Assembly (NCBI RefSeq): GCF_900078315.1
Contig: NZ_FKBS01000013.1
Span: 153,982 to 217,981, forward strand
Direction of reading: 5' to 3'
Length of the DNA: 64,000 bases
Source: Bordetella ansorpii
GTDB lineage: Bacteria; Pseudomonadota; Gammaproteobacteria; Burkholderiales; Burkholderiaceae_B
Shown piece after piece: positions 62,944 to 64,000 of the stretch. The position numbers and the translations under genes were made by a program. Each line of letters starts with the position of its first letter. Positions within the stretch are counted from its first letter, which is position 1. The notes below the pieces were generated by a model that worked only from the letters and a program-made list of their open reading frames with translations, was not told where the DNA came from and made no database searches.

Positions 62944-63884
62944 ACCTGCAATTCCCCACTGCCGCCGTCAGCCGCTGCCGCGTGCTGGTCGTGGGCGACG
63001 TCATGCTGGACCGCTACTGGTTCGGCGAGGTCGACCGCATCTCGCCCGAGGCCCCGGTGCCCGTGGTGCGCGTGGCGCGCCGCGAAGACCGCCTGGGTGG
63101 CGCGGCCAACGTGGCGCGCAACATCGCCGCGTTGGGCGCAAAGGTCACCCTGGTGGGCGTGGTCGGCGCGGACGAGGCGGGCGACCGCATCGCCCGCATG
63201 TCGGCCGAGGCCGGCGTGGATGCCGACCTGATCCGGGATGCCGAACATCCCACTACGCTGAAGATGCGCGTGCTGGGCCGCGCGCAGCAGTTGCTGCGTG
63301 TCGATTTCGAACAGCATCCCGAGCCGATTGCCCTGGATGGCATCGACGCCGCCATGGCGCGCCATGTTTCCCGCCACGACGTCATCGTGCTGTCCGACTA
63401 CGCCAAGGGTGCATTGGATCGCGTGTCTTCCCTGATCGCCCTCGCGCGTTCGGGGGGCGTGCCGGTGCTGGTCGACCCCAAGGGCGACGATTACGCGCGC
63501 TATCGCGGCGCCACGCTCGTCACCCCCAACCGTTCCGAAATGCAGCAGGCCGTGGGCCGCTGGAATACGGAATCCGAACTGACCGACCGCGCCCAGCGGC
63601 TGCGCGCCGAGCTGGAACTGGAGGCGCTGCTGGTCACGCGTTCCGAGCAGGGCATGACCCTGTTCCACGATGCCGGCCGCGAGCACGTCGATGCCCAGGC
63701 GCACGAAGTGTTCGACGTGTCCGGCGCGGGCGACACCGTGCTGGCCACGCTGGCCGTGATGCGCGGCGCGGGCCTGCCGTGGCTGGACGCCATGCAGTGG
63801 GCCAACCGCGCCGGCGGCATCGTCGTCGGCAAGCTCGGCACTTCCATCGTCACCGCCGAAGAATTGGCAGGAGAAGCGACATGA
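62940..63884 (+). CDS. rfaE1: D-glycero-beta-D-manno-heptose-7-phosphate kinase
   Basis: The 314-residue PfkB-family sugar kinase phosphorylates heptose-7-phosphate at C1 for LPS core. Motifs are [60 protein letters not shown] and the catalytic [16 protein letters not shown]. The protein stops after the kinase domain; the nucleotidyltransferase of the fused E. coli HldE is absent and must be encoded elsewhere. It overlaps lapB and rfaD by ATGA at both ends, showing tight coupling. Confidence 0.95.
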   Translation: MNLQFPTAAVSRCRVLVVGDVMLDRYWFGEVDRISPEAPVPVVRVARREDRLGGAANVARNIAALGAKVTLVGVVGADEAGDRIARMSAEAGVDADLIRDAEHPTTLKMRVLGRAQQLLRVDFEQHPEPIALDGIDAAMARHVSRHDVIVLSDYAKGALDRVSSLIALARSGGVPVLVDPKGDDYARYRGATLVTPNRSEMQQAVGRWNTESELTDRAQRLRAELELEALLVTRSEQGMTLFHDAGREHVDAQAHEVFDVSGAGDTVLATLAVMRGAGLPWLDAMQWANRAGGIVVGKLGTSIVTAEELAGEAT

Positions 63885-64000
63885 TCATCGTCACCGGCGC
63901 CGCTGGTTTCATCGGCAGCAACATCGTGCGCGGTCTGAACCGCCGTGGCATCCAGGACATCATCGCCGTGGATGACCTGACCGAAGGCGACAAGTTTCGC
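63881..64000 (+). CDS. rfaD: ADP-L-glycero-D-manno-heptose-6-epimerase, 3' end cut by window
   Basis: Only the first 40 codons are present. They read [20 protein letters not shown] with the NAD(P)-binding GxxGxxG loop, then [20 protein letters not shown]. The sequence matches RfaD/HldD, which epimerises the activated heptose at C6. The ATG overlaps the rfaE stop. The gene continues beyond the window. Confidence 0.92.
   Translation, partial: MIIVTGAAGFIGSNIVRGLNRRGIQDIIAVDDLTEGDKFR

Overview
The window looks like a GC-rich betaproteobacterial chromosome of the Alcaligenaceae, closest in gene content to Bordetella or Achromobacter. The evidence is the block gyrA-serC-pheA-hisC-tyrA-aroA-cmk-rpsA-ihfB followed by lapA-lapB-rfaE-rfaD, a one-piece tmRNA whose tag reads ANDERFALAA, a GyrA with Gln at the position of E. 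coli Ser83, and a NodT-type RND efflux operon behind SoxR. Gene identity comes from reading motifs in the translations; no database search was run. No insertion sequence, prophage, CRISPR array, tRNA or rRNA was seen.

Region 1-2.3 kb: the 3' end of a multicopper oxidase, then three small stress-type genes (BON-domain, DUF1328, CsbD). Region 2.3-10.6 kb: a cyanophycin locus. Two tandem cyanophycin synthetase paralogues face a divergent ABC exporter plus DUF1854 protein; the two synthetases deviate from the family consensus in different catalytic domains. Region 10.6-18 kb: hicAB toxin-antitoxin pair with an operator-like palindrome, a FemAB-like acyltransferase, a DUF455 ferritin-like protein, a frameshifted orphan T6SS immunity gene (Tai4), an MltB-type lytic transglycosylase, a tandem universal stress protein and a MASE1-GGDEF protein.

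Region 18-22.4 kb: two exported methyltransferase-fold proteins flank an aldo/keto reductase, followed by an AraC_N-type regulator. A symmetric array of four 21-bp-phased half-sites lies upstream of the reductase. Region 22.4-26.3 kb: a modB-modA-modC operon and a one-domain ModE-like regulator enclose a two-gene, less GC-rich cassette on the opposite strand: a Lys/Ala-rich histone H1-like small protein and an ADP-ribosyltransferase-like protein. This cassette is the best candidate for an undescribed toxin-antitoxin-like system. Region 26.6-36 kb: alcohol dehydrogenase, hexose-6-P mutarotase, DUF1810, then soxR divergent from a three-gene RND efflux operon with a 19-bp-spacer SoxR-type promoter.

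Region 36-41.4 kb: a formate/nitrite-type transporter, a lone homodimeric pyruvate dehydrogenase E1, a large inverted repeat next to a MarR-regulator remnant, an azoreductase, and ssrA. Region 41.5-45.1 kb: MFS exporter, gph, ubiG and ompA on the minus strand. Region 45.5-56.8 kb: the gyrA to ihfB supra-operon, which mixes topology, serine/aromatic/histidine biosynthesis, nucleotide and translation genes with many stop-start overlaps. Region 56.9-64 kb: an HD-GYP phosphodiesterase-like sensor, a tartrate/malate-type dehydrogenase and the start of the LPS lapAB-heptose operon, cut by the window edge.
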